The notes beneath the pieces were generated by a model, which ran no database searches, was not told the origin of the DNA, and saw only the letters and a program-made list of their open reading frames with translations. Below, in pieces: positions 22,408 to 34,277 of a stretch of 64,000 nt of DNA. How positions within the stretch are numbered: the stretch's first letter is position 1; each line of letters begins with the position of its first letter. The stretch is from NCBI GenBank assembly GCA_940671915.1, contig CALNVZ010003434.1:21394838-21458837 (forward strand), in the 5' to 3' direction. The stretch comes from Paracentrotus lividus. Its lineage: Eukaryota; Echinodermata; Echinoidea; Camarodonta; Echinidae. The position numbers and the translations under genes were made by a program.

Positions 22408-25156
22408 AAACACAACTGTTACACAAAAAGTAAGTACCCCTTTTTAAGAAGAATCATCATGTCATGCTTCAGTGACTAATGGTTGAATGCAAAAATGTCA
22501 TTTTTTGAAGGTCACCAGGCGATTATCACAACTTTGATTAATGATTTCGGAACAATATTAAAACAATTTAACTTCATGTTTGTCAAAAAAAGATGCCACA
22601 TGTGTGCTCTAACATTAAAAATGAGTTCATGGTAAAATTTCACGGTTGAGTGACTACTGGGTTAAAATTGCAAAAACTGCAGTTTTTGTGAATTTTACGT
22701 GGTATATTTGATCAAATATGATTGAATCCCTGTTTTGGAAGTGTATTTCAACTTTTGCTAATAATTCACGGTTGAATGAACACATAAAATAAACAAAAAT
22801 AGGGTAGATGTAGGGAATACCGGCCACTTAAGCTCATTTGCTTAATTAGGACATGAAAACAATAAAATCACAAAAGAAAAAGATTCTCATTGCTTAGCTA
22901 CATCATTCAACTTTATTTTCCAAAAAAATTGAGGTAATCAAATATTTGTTGAGGCAGTTATATGCAAATAATGACGTCATGGTAAATTGTCCGGCATTCC
23001 CTACAGTGTAGGAAATACCGGACAGTATGTTTTTACCCTCTTTTTTTGTATAAAGATCTGTCTGGAAGCACTGATTTGAATGTAAACCATCAACTTAACA
23101 TGTTTGTATTGATTTTTTATAACATTATTCATTTTTAGAAGATTATATGCATTTTACTACAAAATTTCAAAACACTCAGAATAACTTTATATCTCATGTA
23201 GATCATGACATATCACAATAATAATAAAGAGAAATAGACATTTCAAAATTGTCGAACAATTTAATAAATAAATATAATACATTATATATGCAATACTATT
23301 TGATCTACATGCTTAGCAACTCAACCCGGAAGTAAAACAAACAACCGTCAATGTGGTGTCCGGTATTCCCTACACAAAAAAATGACTGACTAGCACTTTT
23401 CAACACACTGCCACCCCAATACACAGGCTTTGTACAGTGCAAACACTTCATACACGTTTGGCCCACCCTCCACACATGTCCATAATGCATGAAATAGAGG
23501 TCATGCCCCAATTCTATTTTTATACCATCACATTCTCTAAAATTTCAATTTTTACATCAGGCCATTTTTCAGGCTGCAAATTTTTCTACCTTGACAGACT
23601 TTAGTAGTTTTCTTGGAGATTTCTCACTTGTTGTTGTCGAATACAGCATTCAACCTTCCAAGACAGACCACCTGACCAATAGATGCCGGTATTTCAACTC
23701 AGTTGATCTTATGTTGGCAGCTAGGGCTGGACATGTGGTGACCGTCCGATATTCCCTACTGTCCGCTATTCCCCACATCTACCCTAGGCTATTTTTGAAT
23801 AATGATAAGGCATTACAGTAATTTTAGGCACTAGAAATCATCTCAATAACATTTTGGGGTTATGTTTAGAACATTTGGACATGTGTCAATGATCCTATGG
23901 CACTTGTTTAAAAATTCATGCTTCAATGAGCACGTGAGACTAGAAAACCTATAATTTTGTTATGAATGGACTAAAATTTGAATTTATACTTTGATTAAAC
24001 AGCACGATTGTTTTAGGGGAGTACGTCGTAAATCAGTGATTTACTGGATAAGCAATTTGAATCAAGATGTTAGTTGGTGACCACCTTAAGCTGTGTGTCA
24101 AGTTTCATGGAATAACTTGAAGTCAAATGGACAAAAATTAACAATGAAAATATGTCAAATTTCACTTTTTGCTAAACCTCTGTACACAAAGCCAATGGGG
24201 GAGGCAATCATTATCTGACAATTGTGAAATTCGGCCTAAATTCATTGATGATTATTGACCATTCTACCATGAGTTATACCATGAAACTTGACACACAGCT
24301 TAAGATGTCACGTACTAACATGATCTCGATTCAAATTGCATATCCGGTAAGTCACTGAACCGTGACAGAGCCCTAAACTTTCTTATTTGCATGATTTTCT
24401 TGTATCTTGTGCCCAGTGAGGCGTGAAACATCGGGATTTTTGTGAAAATAAATTCCGAGGTACTCCTCCAAAACAATCGTGCTGTTTAATCAAAATGAAA
24501 ATTCAAATTTTAGTCCATACATGACAAAATAGGTTATCTCACGTGCTCACTGAAGCATGAATTTGTAAACAAATGCCATAGGATCATTGACATGTGCCCA
24601 AAGAATATAAATACAACCCAAAAAATGTTATTGAGATTCTTTTTAGTGCATAAAATTACTGCAATGCATTTTCGTAATTCTAAAATGGCCTATTTTTTGG
24701 TTGTTTGATGGGTTCATTCAACCGTGAATGAATGGATATTGGTTGTATTCACTTCCAAAACAGGAATTCCTTCATATTTGATCAATTATACCATGGCAAA
24801 GAAGTAAAAATCGCACTTTGGGCAATTTTGGCTGCATGCTTACTCAACCGTGAAATTTGACGCAAATTTCGTTTCCGTAAATTGCGAAGCACGTTTTGGA
24901 TACATTCTGACGTGTAAAGTGTTTAAAATCTAAAAAATGGGTCCGTCATTAAAAGTTGCAATTTTAGGTTTGCGAACTTCAAAAAATGACATTTTTGCAT
25001 TCAACCATTACTCACTGAAGCATGACTTGATGATTTTTCCTAAAATTTGCTCCCATTGTGGCCCTACATGGACATATAATTAGATTTTTAAAATTCCTCC
25101 TGGTTCAAAAATTATTGATATCTGAAATAGGGGGAACTTTCTTTTTGTTTTGTGTT
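22408..25156. mobile_element. Long foldback element B1 (TA target site), interrupted by D1
   Basis: Outer ends are AAACACAAC... and its complement, next to TA dinucleotides (22406-22407, 25157-25158). Removing D1 (22802-23784) leaves about 1.77 kb whose two halves are inverted copies of each other and match B3. The module TCATGCTTCAGTGA or TCACGGTTGAATGA recurs along both arms. Confidence 0.85.
22802..23784. mobile_element. TIR element D1 nested in B1 (TA target site)
   Basis: 983 bp flanked by TA (22800-22801, 23785-23786). The left end GGGTAGATGTAGGGAATACC holds one module; the right end holds two. A palindromic module lies at 22989-23023 and a lone module at 23357-23374. The matching spot in B3 (AAAAAATAGGCC near 29540) has a single TA and no insertion, which confirms target and boundaries. 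Confidence 0.9.
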
Positions 25157-25158
25157 TA

Positions 25159-25215
25159 TGATAAAACAACAAAAACGTAACTAAACGTAAGTGTCTGTGT
25201 GACTACAGCATAACA
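25159..25215. repeat. Short dispersed repeat shared with 37663-37722
   Basis: GATAAAACAACAAAAACGTA through GTCTGTGTGACTACAGC matches 37663-37720 closely. It marks host or older repeat DNA into which B1 inserted. Confidence 0.7.
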
Positions 25216-25722
25216 TCTCATAAAATAGTGCATCCTGTTCATTCAAGCCACACAAAAGGATTACCAAATTGTTCCGTGGAAGATCCCCTTTGTTCATGGA
25301 TAACAATTCTTGAAAATTAAACATTTTTTTAGTAGTGAAAAGTGCACCAAGTATTCTTTCTTGAAGTTATGAGTGGTCTTGATCCACCTACACACCTACC
25401 CACTACCTACTGAGAGTGGGTAGGTCCTTTTCAGGACCAATCATAACCTCAAGAAAGAATACTTGGCATGCTTGGTGCAACGTAAACATGGTGAAACCTT
25501 CCACTGTTAATCGTTCTGCCACCAGTGAAACCTTCAAAAAAACGGACCTATATATTTTATGTTGGTGTACATTCCCACCTTTTTTTTACTTACTCGGCAG
25601 GCCCGTAACTAGGGGGGGGGGTTCGGGGGTCGAACGAACCCCCCCCCCCCCAGCAGGAGAGCAGGGTCCGCTTGACCAAAAAAAAAAAATAAAAAATAAA
25701 ATGATATAACAGAAATGAGGCC
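25216..25722. other. Spacer with a short inverted repeat and G/C runs
   Basis: 25342-25379 and 25434-25482 are inverted copies (CAAGTATTCTTTCTTGA mirrored) around a CCCACTACCTACTGAGAGTG loop. 25604-25660 has long G and C runs beginning CAGGCCCGTAACTAGGGGG, probably the end of a further repeat. No gene. Confidence 0.5.
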
Positions 25723-25724
25723 TA

Positions 25725-26710
25725 GGGTACATGCAGGTAATATGGGCCACCAGGTAATATGGGCCTCCTGAAGCAAATCATGTCGTGACCGTCGACCGGA
25801 CGACCGGTGACCGGTGTGAGCACCATAATGTTGTTCATATGAACTGTATACGAAAATATATCGTCGTGAGAGCATCTGATGCCGAAATTTCTCTGAGAAA
25901 ATTGTTAAAAACCAACAAGGTAGGTAAAACTTACGGCATTTTTTTTACCCTGACGTAAAATTTGATATTTCACATAATGTGATGGTGGAAGAGTGTTTGA
26001 GGGGGTAACCTCAATTGTTTTGTATATTTAGTAAGCTTATAGTTTCATTTTGATCATACTAACGTGTATAGGTCAATTTGTTTTAGTGAAGGGGTGCAAT
26101 GTGGCACTGAATGCTTGCCTGACACAGCAACATTAGTGCAGGTAATATGGGACATCCAAAATGGCGGAAATGATTCTGGTACTTAGTATTCGGATGAGGC
26201 ATAAATCTCTTTGCTACGATTTTTGGGGGTATATTCACAATATATAATTAATATAAATAACTTATTGTAGGCCTATATTGACTTGTATAATGAAAATAAT
26301 ATTAAAATGATATTAAAAAAAGAAATAATATGCCAAATACATAACAATGAAATATATAGTCAAAGGATTTACTGAAGGGTCTTATAATTTCAAATTATAT
26401 CTTAAAGTTAATGATTTTTAACATTTTAGGCAAATTCCAGACATGGTAGGGTCATTGTAGTTTTTAAAACATACATTAAATACATGTGCCCATATTCCCT
26501 GCACATGCAGGGAATATGGGCACATTGGTAATGACGTCAACATTTGAATATTGCAGACAGGGGGGTTGGTGATAATTATTTTTCTTCACAATAAAAGTTA
26601 GAGCAGTAGTTATTGATTCATATAATCAAAGATTAGACTGTGTGTCATTTCGTAATTTTATGTAAATTAGGCAAATGAGCTTAGGGGGCCCATATTACCT
26701 GCATGTACCC
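25725..26710. mobile_element. TIR element C2 (TA target site), opposite orientation to C1
   Basis: 986 bp flanked by TA (25723-25724, 26711-26712). The doubled-module end is on the left, the lone module at 26137-26152, the palindromic module at 26486-26523, and the single-module end on the right. In the palindrome both half-sites read GCAGGGAATATGGG instead of the GCAGGTAATATGGG seen in C1. Confidence 0.88.
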
Positions 26711-26712
26711 TA

Positions 26713-27212
26713 TGCAGGTATCAATAAACAAAAATACCTACTTAAAATAAATCTCGATGATCCGATAATAGACCTTTTGTGGGAATTTGGAGTTCAAAGT
26801 CTTTACAAATACATTTATCTTTTGAACATCATTAAACAGATTTGTCTATAGATACGGAGTTGTAAATGAATCCTCATAAAAAAAGAAAGAATATTTGTAA
26901 AGGCGATGTGTCTACGACGTTTGCATTTAAAACCCTAGTTGTAAAAGTTTATTCCCCCCCCCCCCAAAAAAAAAAAAAAAAAAAAATTAGAAAGAAAAAA
27001 AAATCTATGTAATTATGTCAGAGCGCGTATGTAGATATTTATTTTTATAGGCAAATGTTTGCTTGTCTTTATGGTTTTATTATCGAAGTTCACATCAGGC
27101 CTTTGCGTGCCAAGATTAATACAAATCCCATAAAAGATTATTATATGACCATAAGGTCTCCATTTTTGTTTTATTTTCTTTCCTAGAATAGGAAAAAAAC
27201 ATACATCTAAAT
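26713..27212. repeat. Degenerate repeat P1 (partner at 32085-32430)
   Basis: The segment from AATCTCGATGATCCG through GTGTCTACGAC and beyond aligns imperfectly with 32092-32320, sharing GTTCAAAGTCTTTACAAATA, TTTTGAACATCATT and TTGTAAATGAAT. C2 and A runs lie around 26955-26985. B2 is inserted at its right edge. Confidence 0.6.
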
Positions 27213-28970
27213 ACAACACAAAAGGTAAGTTCCCCCTATTTCAGATATCAATATTTTTTTTTTAACCAGGAGGCGTCGAATAAAAAAATTTCTATTAGCA
27301 ACCATGTGAGCGAATTTCATGTCATGCTTCAGTGAGCAATGATTGAACGCAAAAATTTCATTCTTTTTTAATTAGAAGTTCACAAGCCGATTATTACAAT
27401 AAGCGAATTACGAATAATATTCCAATTTTTTAACATCACACTTGTCGAAAAAGATGCCACATGTGCTGCAATTTTTGCAAATCTTACGTGGCTCCGTCTG
27501 GAGCTGTGTGCCAAGTTTCATGAAATAACTCACAGTAGAATGAACAATAATCATCAATGAAAATAGGCCTAATTTCCGTATCTGGACAACTTACCCCGGA
27601 CAATTACCCGGACCACTACCCCACAGACAATTACCCCCAAATGACAATTACCCCCGGGCATTACCCCCGGTCAATTACACCGACAACTACACTCCAAGAC
27701 AATAATTACCCCTGGATAATCCCCGGACATTACCATGGAAAATTACCCCCGAGGACAATTACCCCCAAGACAATTACCCCCAAGGACATTCCCCCGACAA
27801 TTACCCCCCCCCCGACAATAACCCCCGACACATTACCCCGACGAATCTAACCTCACAGACGACAACTACCCCAAGACATTCTACTCCCACCCCCGGATAA
27901 TTACCCGGACAATTACCCAAGGACCACGTAAGTTATTTGTATATTCATTATGGTCCAACGGCAATATGAAGCATGAAGTGCTATAATGTTATCGTTAAGA
28001 AACGTAAGAGAAGAGCAACAACAACATCAGACTAAACGGTCTTACAAGTTGCAAATTCTTTATACTCATCTTCTCCCGATTCCAATCTTGTATTCATATT
28101 TGGTCAGGCCTAATTAATTGATTTCATTTTTGTGATACAATAAAATTCTATAAAAATCAAAAAATTTGTTTGGAGAATACTACGCTGTTTTTTGTCTTTA
28201 ACAATAATCAATTCTTGATAGTTTTATACAGTAACCACATGAATAAGGTTGTGTAAATCAAATAAGAACTGAATGGTCTGAAACCATGGTTTCTATGGGC
28301 GGTCATAAGGGCCATAATTAATGACTCTATAAATTAACAAATAAAGTGAAAAATAAGTAATTTATGACATTTGATTTTACGATTAACCTTATATTTGCTT
28401 AAATTGACATTGGGCTTTAGTTTATATTTTCTTTGCTAATTTATGGAGTATGGAAAAACACTGTATTTGATTATGTCATATCGTTTACAATTTAGGAATT
28501 TTGGTACTTAATTTCCTTCTTTGACGTTTAATTGCTATGACCCTAAATGGTAAAATTGCAATGTGTTATTCTGTGTATTGTCTTTGTTTTAAAGTTATTA
28601 AGATATAAAGCCACACCTTAATCTGGAAAATTGGGAAGGAAAAGGGGAAAAAAGGAAGAAAAAAAAAGAGAGGCAAAAGCAAGGAAAAAAGAAGAAAGTG
28701 AGAGATAGAGAAAAGGAGAAAGAGAAATATAAAATAGAAAGGGAAAGAGAAAGTAAACATGCAAACATGCAACACCGGGCGAGACTCACAATGGGCGCCG
28801 CTTGATTCCAACATCGATGCCGGGGGGGGGGTTATTGTCCGGGGTAATTGTCCAGGGAGTAATTGTCCTAGAACCCCTAATTTCACATTTGTCAGCTATT
28901 GATTTCCTCCTCCATTGACTTTATGCACAGATGTTTAACAAAAGTGAAATTTGGCATATTTTCAGAGTGT
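27213..28970. mobile_element. Foldback element B2, partial, interrupted by F2
   Basis: Begins TACAACACAAAAGGTAAGTT and follows family B to 27576, resumes after F2 at 28876 and fades near 28970. Only one arm and part of the centre are recognisable; the other arm is missing. Confidence 0.7.
27577..28875. mobile_element. Element F2 with GGACAATTACCCC arrays and 9-bp target duplication
   Basis: About 1.3 kb flanked by CCTAATTTC at 27568-27576 and 28876-28884; uninterrupted family B shows one similar word. The left end carries about 22 modules (27585-27920); the right end carries three inverted modules (28830-28870). Near the right end a purine tract (28620-28755) and a GGGCGCCGC-containing segment match F1. 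The AT-rich interior (27930-28620) has no coding sequence. A 9-bp duplication is typical of MULE-type and some other transposases; superfamily unassigned. Confidence 0.8.
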
Positions 28971-29092
28971 TTTTATGTTACTTTAAAAAGAAAGGGACAA
29001 AGTGAAGATGACATCATTGTGTCTATTAGATTCATTTTGCATTATCTTTAAGAATGTTACTCCAATGAAGGTTAACACAGTAATCTCTTTAC
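28971..29092. other. Short spacer between B2 and B3
   Basis: No gene; unrelated to family B. Confidence 0.4.
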
Positions 29093-29094
29093 TA

Positions 29095-31039
29095 AACACA
29101 ACACAAAAAGAAAGTTCCCCCTATTTCAGATATCAATAATTTTTTAACCAGGAGGAATTTAATTAGCCACAATGGGAGCGAATTTTAGGAAAAATCATCA
29201 AGTCATGCTTTAGTGAGCAATGGTTGAATGCAAAAATGTCATTTTTTGAAGTTCGCAAGCCACAAATGGCAACTTTGATTCAATGATAACGGACCCATTT
29301 TCATATTTTAAACATTTTACACGTCAGGATGTATGCAAAACATGATTCGCAATATACAAAAAAGAAATTTGCTTCAAATTTCACGGTTGAGTGAGCATGC
29401 AGCAAAAATTGCCCAAACTGCCCTTTTTACTTCTTTACCATGGTATAATCGATCAAATATGATTGAATTCCTGTTATGGAAGTGTATGCAACCAATATCC
29501 ATTCATTCACGGTTGAATGAACCCATCAAACAACCAAAAAATAGGCCATTTCAGAATTATGAAGAATCATTCTAGTAATTTTATGCGCTAGAAAGCATCT
29601 CAATAACAATTTTTTGGCTTGTATTTATATTCTTTGGGCAAGTGTCAACGATCCTATGGCATTTATTTACAAATTCATGCTTCAGTGAGCAGGTGAGGCT
29701 GGAAAACCATTTTCTCACGTATGGACTAAAATTCAAATATTAATTAATTAATTAATTGTTATTGAATATAACAATTCTTTTGGGGGAGTACTTTTGATTT
29801 TATTTTCACAAAAATCCCGATGTTTAACGCCTCATTGGGCACAAGATACAAGAAAACATGCAAAGAAGAAGAAAGTATGGGGGTTCGTCATGCTTCAGTG
29901 ACTTATGGAATACGGAATTTGAATCAAGATTATGTTAGTTAGAGATCAGTTGTTGCTGTGTGCCAAGTTTCGTGACGTAACTCACAGTAGAATAAACAAT
30001 AATCATCAATGAAATTGGCCGAATTTCACATTTGTCATGTATTGATTTCCTTTATGTACCGAGGTTTAACAAAAATTTAACAAAAGTGAAATTTGGCATA
30101 TTTTAATTGTCAGTTTTTGTCCGTTTGACTGTGAATTATTTTATGAAACTTTGCACATAGCTTCAACTGATCTCTAGCTAACATAATCTTGATTCAAATT
30201 CCGTATTCAAAAAGTCACTGAACCATGACGAAGCCCCAAACTTTCTTCTTATTTTCATGAATTTCTTGTATCTTGTGCCTACTGAGGCGTGAAACATCGG
30301 GATTTTTGTGAAAAGAAAATCAAAAGTATTTCCCCAAAAGAATTGTTATATTCAATCAAAGTAAAAATTTGAATTTTAGTCCATACGTGAGGCTTTTCCA
30401 GCCTTACGAGTTCACTGAAGCATGAATTTGTAAATAAATGCCATAGAATCATTGACACGTGCCCCAAAAATATAAATACAAGCCCAAAAAAATGTTATTG
30501 AGATGCACTCTAGTGCATAAAATTACTACATGACTATTCATTATTCTAAAATGGCCTATTTTTTGGTTGCTTGATGCGTTCATTCAACCGTGAATGAATG
30601 GATATTGGTTGCATACACTTCCACAACAGGAATTCCATTTTATTTGATCGATTATACCATGGTAAGGAAGTAAAAATGGCAGTTTGGGCATTTTTTGCTG
30701 CATGCTCACTCAACCGTAAAATTTGACGCAAATTTCTTTTCTGTATATTGGGAAGCACGTTTTGCATACATCCTGACGTGTAAAATGTTTAAAATCTGAA
30801 AATGGGTCTGTTATCATTGAATCAAAGTTGCCATTTTAGGCTTGCGAACTTCAAAAAATGACATTTTCGCATTCAACCATTGCTCATTGAAGCATGACTT
30901 GATGATTTTCCCTAAATTCGTTCCTATTGTGGCTAATTAAATTCCCTACATGGACATATAATTAGATTTTTTTTTATTCCTCCTGGTTCAAAAATTATTG
31001 ATATCTGAAATAGAGGGAACTTTCTTTTTGTGTTGTGTT
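29095..31039. mobile_element. Complete long foldback element B3 (TA target site)
   Basis: 1945 bp flanked by TA (29093-29094, 31040-31041). Ends AACACAACACAAAAAGAAAG and complement. The two arms of about 950 bp are inverted copies along their whole length, with the centre near 30070. Ten copies of a TCAyGsTTsArTGA module lie at about 29213, 29385, 29513, 29680, 29895 and, inverted, at 30224, 30417, 30585, 30706, 30885. Matching reading frames on the two strands of the arms (29333-29575 and 30767-30546) result from the inversion and show no known domain. Confidence 0.9.
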
Positions 31040-31041
31040 TA

Positions 31042-32084
31042 TAATTTTTTTTTATACAAAATTTAAAAATATATTGTACAGAAAATAAAAAAATACAGAA
31101 TCACTGTGTAAATCTTTATAACAGACAATTTCCTGCAATTTAACCGAACTGGTCTATTAGAAAAAAATGAAACAGAGATTTTGTAAGGTTTCATAATCCA
31201 TATACCGATTTTCTGTAATTTGACTGTAAATTGTGTTAACAATTGTGCAGTAAGATTACAAGTGCAAGTGTAAGTGTATTTCCAATCAAATTGTCTCATA
31301 CTTGTTATTAAGAAAACAATACGAAATAGGAGATCAGCTCCGTAATTCTTTTCCAGGTTTAAACTATAAACTTTTAATCATATATTCGATAGTTTGATGA
31401 AATGCTCCGCATAATCATTAAAACATGGACTTGATTTTGATTATCTTCATTAAGCATTTCGATATGTTTCAAGATAAAGTTCTAGAGCCCGCGCATCAGG
31501 CTAGTGGTGCTAAGTAAGCTCCACTCGTGATGTTCTACAACATAATGATATCCAATGTCCAATTACTCATCTACCACCACATCAAAAAAATAACAATGTA
31601 GTTACTTTAAACTTATTCAAATTGATATTAATTTGATGTGGAAAAATGTGTTTGTCCCTTGTAGTGTGCCAATCAACTTGATGACAAAAGAAAAATCAGA
31701 TGATAAGAAAAAGATACTTGTACATCAACAACTCCGATAACTATTTAATGAAAAAGCAAAGGTTACTATGTTATTAAATAAAGAGAGAGAGAGAGCGAGA
31801 TAAAAACTAATTATGAGCATTTGCATTTAAAGAACACGTGGTTGTCAGCTCTCTAAACGCAGGATATTTATATGAGCGTATTAGGATGTTGCTGTATATG
31901 TGTGTGGGAGTGTGTGAGGGTGTGTGTGTGTGTACGTGCGAGAGTGTGTGTGTGTGTGTGTGTGGTTGTGAGAGAGATAGCAAGGGAAGGGGAGAGAAAG
32001 TATATCGCACCTCTTTATGTATGAGAAAGACGTTCAAGATTCCAGGTGGTAATTTACTTTCATGGCTCCAGGCTTAAAATTCCA
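31042..32084. other. AT-rich spacer with GA and GT microsatellites
   Basis: A short GA tract lies at 31782-31800 and a (GT)n-rich stretch at 31900-31965. A segment near 31388-31450 (GATGAAATGCTCCGCATAAT) weakly resembles 32762-32815. No gene. Confidence 0.5.
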
Positions 32085-32430
32085 CTCCTAAAATCAAAAT
32101 CTCGATATTCCAAGAATGGACGATATGGGTTCAAAGTCCTTACAAATACAGTACATTGCTCTTTTGAACATCATTTACAGGTTTGTCTTTAAATACAAGA
32201 TATGGAATTGTAAATGAATTCCCAGACAAAAAGGATGGCTTACGTGCAAATATTGTATGTCTACGGGATTCTCTCTTGCAGATGTGAAAGTTAACTCCCC
32301 AAATAGAAGTAAAAAAAAAAAAAAACACATGTACTTTCATGTTCATAGAAAGAACTGTTTTATCATGATATAGTCTCTTTTTTATTCATTTTTTACAGAC
32401 TTAATGAAAAAACATATATACGTCTAAAAG
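32085..32430. repeat. Degenerate repeat P2 (partner at 26713-27212)
   Basis: Aligns with P1 over several hundred bases with indels. It lacks the family B insertion found at the edge of P1. Confidence 0.6.
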
Positions 32431-34142
32431 AAAGGGGGAATTGAAGGTGGGATCAAAGAGACTTTTTACATTTTTTAAAAGAATATCTATTTAAAAAAAA
32501 AACCAGCCTTCTCTGTCCTTGGAACAACCTTTCGTTCTACTATTCCAAACATGACTACCTTGATTTAAATTTTGTGAAAAAATTCTGCCGCTATAACAGA
32601 TGTAATAGAAAAATACGAAAACTGAGTATTTCCAAACGGTATAATAATTAAAACAAATAAAAACAATAATGGTCTTTGAATAAAAACCAACAAAATATTC
32701 CGGAAACGTACTTCTCCAGTTAAAATTTTCAAGCAATGTCCCATATTAAAAAACAAAGGTAATGAAATGCCTCACATAACATGAACTGGATTTCAATTAT
32801 ATTCATTAATACGCAGTTCAAAATTGTAATAGCCTATGTTCAAAATCCGTCTTTAAAAAAAAAAAAAAAAAAAGTCCCATTGAAACTTCAATGAAATAGC
32901 TTTTTGAATGGAAAGGGACATTCCCATTCCATGCTCTTCTTTCTTTTTAATGGTGGTATTCTACAACCATTTGGCAAATGTACTTTGTTCAACCTTGTCG
33001 CGACCGAGTGTATTTTGGTGGGAACGTGAGACGAAAAGGAAATCGGATCTATTTGAAAAGCAGACGACGATAGCATTTAGCGAATCTCTTCGGAAGATCG
33101 ATCCCGATCGCTCGCAGGTTGCACGTAACGACTGTCGCTGACATGACGTAATAATAGAACAGTCACGTTCGCTTTTAAATGTCTCGTCTCCAAGTGGCTA
33201 AAAAAGAAAGCATGAATTCAAGTCGTAATGCGTCTCTTTTCTTAAATTATCTTCTTTTTATCTTAAAAGGTGTGCATTTATCTAAACTATGATGAGACTA
33301 TATAAACAAGGCGGTCACGTTAGCTGTCTGGAAGATCTTAGTCTTTAAATTGGGTAAAAGACTGCAAGGTTAAGAGTCGGTTATTCAAATATGTCTCGAT
33401 TAAAAGTGATTCCGCTCGTCAAAAGTGCAACTCATATACAGATATGATCCCATTACCTTCATATTGCAAGTTTATTTCGCGACACCCGACGCAAATCAGC
33501 CACAGTAAGGTGCTTGACCGATGTACCGACCGAATTTGACCATGACAAAAATGAAAAAGTTTCTTGTTTGAATAACAATCTCCTAGCATCTAACAGAATT
33601 GAAAATTATCAAAATAAACAAAAACAATTGCAATTGCAGCTAAAGAAAATTTTTATTATCAAAGCTACGAACGACAAAATAAAACATGCTCTGACCACAT
33701 CCTAACAATTGCAAGAATAAACATTTAAAAACACACGTACGAAAAGTTTTGCATTTCTTTAAACAATGTTAAAAGGAAAAGGAAGTTAGAAAGTTAAAAA
33801 TGAGGCGTTGTTTTATGAAGAATGTATGTTTTTCATTGTTTGTTTATTTGTTGTGAGTTGCTGTTGGTGTTGTTGTTGTTGTTGTTGTTGTTGTTTTTTT
33901 TTTGGGGGGGGGGTGTATCCTTCTCAGTTTTATTCCGGAACAAATCAATGCAAATTCAAATATACATTGTTTCCCCCTCTCGACCATTATCATAGCCGTA
34001 TATATCATTCATTTATAGATTATTATCGCCATGACATTCACTTTGAACCTTACTTTTATTATTTCCTCCATTATGTTGTTAAAGCCTCATTGCTCTAATA
34101 AACATAATCGACCACAAGCCTAGGAACGAGCTCTCGATGCCA
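32431..34142. other. Unassigned AT-rich DNA
   Basis: Poly-A tract at 32855-32873, (TTG)n at about 33866-33894 and a G run near 33903-33913. Small open frames (for example 32908-33141) have no recognisable domain. No splice or promoter pattern I would trust. Confidence 0.4.
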
Positions 34143-34277
34143 GGGGCCCATTCCACGAAACCGTCATTAAGTCTAAGTCCGTGGACATCCCATAGAAACG
34201 CGAGTTAATTCTACAACATGTGTCCCTATAGGTTATCCAAGAACTTAGACTTAAAACGGTTTCGAGAAACGGGCCCC
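34143..34277. mobile_element. 135-bp palindromic MITE with GGGGCCC ends
   Basis: Ends GGGGCCCATTCCACGAAACC and the complement of GGGGCCCGTTTCTCGAAACC. The mirrored similarity continues through TTAAGTCTAAGT, so each arm is about 37 bp. Non-coding. Confidence 0.85.

Noticed and set aside
29333..30767. Matching 73-80 codon frames in the two arms of B3 as a conserved gene
   Set aside because: The arms are inverted copies of the same DNA, so mirrored frames are expected; no domain or conserved start context is seen.
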